From NCBI GenBank assembly GCA_025355485.1, contig JANXZP010000074.1:1-6920 (forward strand): DNA of 6,920 nt. Reading direction: 5' to 3'. Under the pieces are notes generated by a model, which did no database searches, was not told the DNA's origin, and saw only the letters and a list, made by a program, of their open reading frames with translations. The DNA comes from Pseudomonadota bacterium (lineage in GTDB: Bacteria; Pseudomonadota; Gammaproteobacteria; Xanthomonadales; Xanthomonadaceae). This document shows positions 6,138 to 6,920 of the stretch, one piece after another (position 1 is the first letter of the stretch; each line of letters opens with the position of its first letter). A program made the position numbers and the translations under genes.

Positions 6138-6560
6138 ATGAAATACCTGCACAGCATGGTCCGCGTCCACGACCTTGATGCGACGCTGCGGTTCTTCTGC
6201 GAAGGCCTGGGCCTGCGCGAAACGCGGCGCGTCGATAACGCCGCCGGCAAGTTCACCCTGGTGTTCCTGACCGCGCCGGAAAGTCCCGAGGCGGAGATCG
6301 AGCTCACCTACAACTGGGATTCGATCGAGGACTACGGCAGCGCGCGCAATTTCGGCCACCTCGCATTCCGCGTCGACGACATCTACGCGACCTGCGCGCA
6401 CCTGCAGGCGATGGGCGTGACGATCAACCGCCCGCCGCGCGACGGCCACATGGCCTTCGTGCGTTCGCCGGATCGGATCTCGATCGAACTGCTGCAGAAA
6501 TGTGAAGCACGGCCTCCCGCCGAGCCTTGGGCGTCGATGCCGAATAGCGGCAGTTGGTGA
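6138..6560 (+). CDS. Glyoxalase I-like VOC family metalloenzyme
   Basis: The 140-residue protein reads like lactoylglutathione lyase, which isomerises the methylglyoxal-glutathione hemithioacetal to S-lactoylglutathione in the cytoplasm. It has the paired beta-alpha-beta-beta-beta modules of the VOC fold. The four metal ligands known in E. coli GloA have counterparts: His5 (YLHSMVRV), Glu55 (IELTYNW), His74 (FGHLAFRV) and Glu117 (ISIELLQ). Length is close to the bacterial (135-residue) form without the extra loops of zinc-type enzymes, which suggests a Ni/Co-type enzyme. The second half is shorter than in E. coli between His74 and the last Glu (43 against 48 residues), and the last 20 residues are Pro/Ser-rich with no family match. 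It could therefore be a paralogue with another substrate, so no gene symbol is given. Its GAGG ribosome site (6126-6129) overlaps the SDR stop codon, indicating a two-gene operon and possible translational coupling. Confidence 0.9.
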   Translation: MKYLHSMVRVHDLDATLRFFCEGLGLRETRRVDNAAGKFTLVFLTAPESPEAEIELTYNWDSIEDYGSARNFGHLAFRVDDIYATCAHLQAMGVTINRPPRDGHMAFVRSPDRISIELLQKCEARPPAEPWASMPNSGSW

Positions 6561-6602
6561 TCGCGCCGCTGATGGGTTCTCCCGAAGGCCCGTACGCGCA
6601 TG

Positions 6603-6617
6603 CGCCGCGCTGCGGCG
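6603..6617. terminator. Hairpin between convergent genes, possible bidirectional terminator
   Basis: CGCCGC (6603-6608) and GCGGCG (6612-6617) form a perfect 6-bp stem with a three-base loop. It overlaps the palindrome GCGCATGCGC at 6596-6605. It lies in the 111-base gap between the VOC stop and the stop of the opposite-strand gene, where a shared terminator would be expected. There is no T-tract on either side, so termination by this hairpin alone is doubtful. Confidence 0.3.
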
Positions 6618-6671
6618 ATTGGCCGCTCCCTTGATGGACGACAGCGCCGAACCAGTCCCATCGAAATCCTT

Positions 6672-6920
6672 CTATTTCGTGCGCCGCACGTCTGTGACGA
6701 TCGTCGGCAGATCCCACGGTCCACCGGCTGCGACCAGTTTGCACATGCCAGTGATCGACGATGCGGTTTCGACGAACGTCCTGCCGTCCCAAGTCCATGT
6801 CTCGATGGACCAGCAGTCGCCCAGACCTCGACCTTTCATCGAGGAATGGATCTCGCCGTCGTTGTAATCCGTGCCGTCGTCTGCGACCAGAACCGGGTTC
6901 CAGGGCGGCTTGCTGTTCGT
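6672..6920 (-). CDS. C-terminal part of a DUF1176-like protein (5' end outside the window)
   Basis: Reading the minus strand from the right edge gives 82 uninterrupted codons and a TAG stop at 6674-6672, with no start codon needed inside the window. The translation contains HSSMKGRGLGDC, ETWTWDGRTFV, GMCKLVAAGGPWDLPT and a basic end, RRTK. The order GxGLGDC ... W.WDG..F ... CK/CR ... GG.W.LPT is the C-terminal pattern I recall for DUF1176, a family of secreted or periplasmic proteins of unknown function of roughly 350 residues. The two cysteines (in GDC and GMC) fit a disulfide in an exported protein. The rest of the protein, including any signal peptide, is not in the window. The gene is convergent with the SDR-glyoxalase operon. 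The family assignment is from memory. The coding call is stronger because the motif order holds over the whole frame. Confidence 0.78.
   Translation of the reverse strand, partial: TNSKPPWNPVLVADDGTDYNDGEIHSSMKGRGLGDCWSIETWTWDGRTFVETASSITGMCKLVAAGGPWDLPTIVTDVRRTK

Noticed and set aside
5273..6307. A 344-codon minus-strand frame opposite the SDR gene
   Set aside because: It is Arg/Asp/Ala-rich without domains and spans the boundary of two good plus-strand genes. It is a shadow of their codon bias.

Overview
The window looks like ordinary chromosome from a high-GC gammaproteobacterium of the Xanthomonadales (Lysobacterales). The evidence is a PPi-type phosphofructokinase of the xanthomonad/methanotroph kind, a short-LID adenylate kinase that reads like the Xanthomonas protein, an mpl gene followed by a small stand-alone LON-domain protein, and repeated TGCTAnACT-like -10 elements. 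The genus cannot be fixed from this sequence. There is no tRNA, rRNA, CRISPR array, insertion sequence or phage gene.

Layout from left to right: (1) A 212-base stretch holds no recognisable gene, only a GC-rich hairpin. It is followed by a small exported protein of unknown function (213-725). (2) Facing that gene, with only 3 bases between the two stop codons, is pfp (minus strand, 729-1982), a pyrophosphate-dependent 6-phosphofructokinase. (3) Divergent from pfp across a 159-base intergenic region is adk, adenylate kinase (2142-2714). (4) Next is an AT-richer, acidic, tryptophan-rich orphan protein (2744-3160). It interrupts what is otherwise a housekeeping series and is the most likely horizontally acquired gene here. 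(5) mpl, the murein-peptide recycling ligase, starts with TTG (3206-4564). It is followed by a LON-substrate-binding-domain protein with its own promoter-like element (4633-5238). (6) An SDR oxidoreductase of the HSDL2-like group (5309-6127) and a glyoxalase I-like VOC protein (6138-6560) form a tight two-gene unit. (7) At the right edge, on the minus strand, is the 3' end of a DUF1176-like gene (6672-6920) whose start lies outside the window.

Together the genes cover glycolytic flux (Pfp), adenylate balance (Adk), peptidoglycan recycling (Mpl) and carbonyl/aldehyde metabolism (SDR plus glyoxalase). I found no convincing evidence of a new multi-gene system. The items most worth following up are the orphan gene between adk and mpl, the SDR whose expected catalytic serine is alanine, the GGND variant of the Pfp signature, and the edge gene that is easily missed because no start codon is in view.
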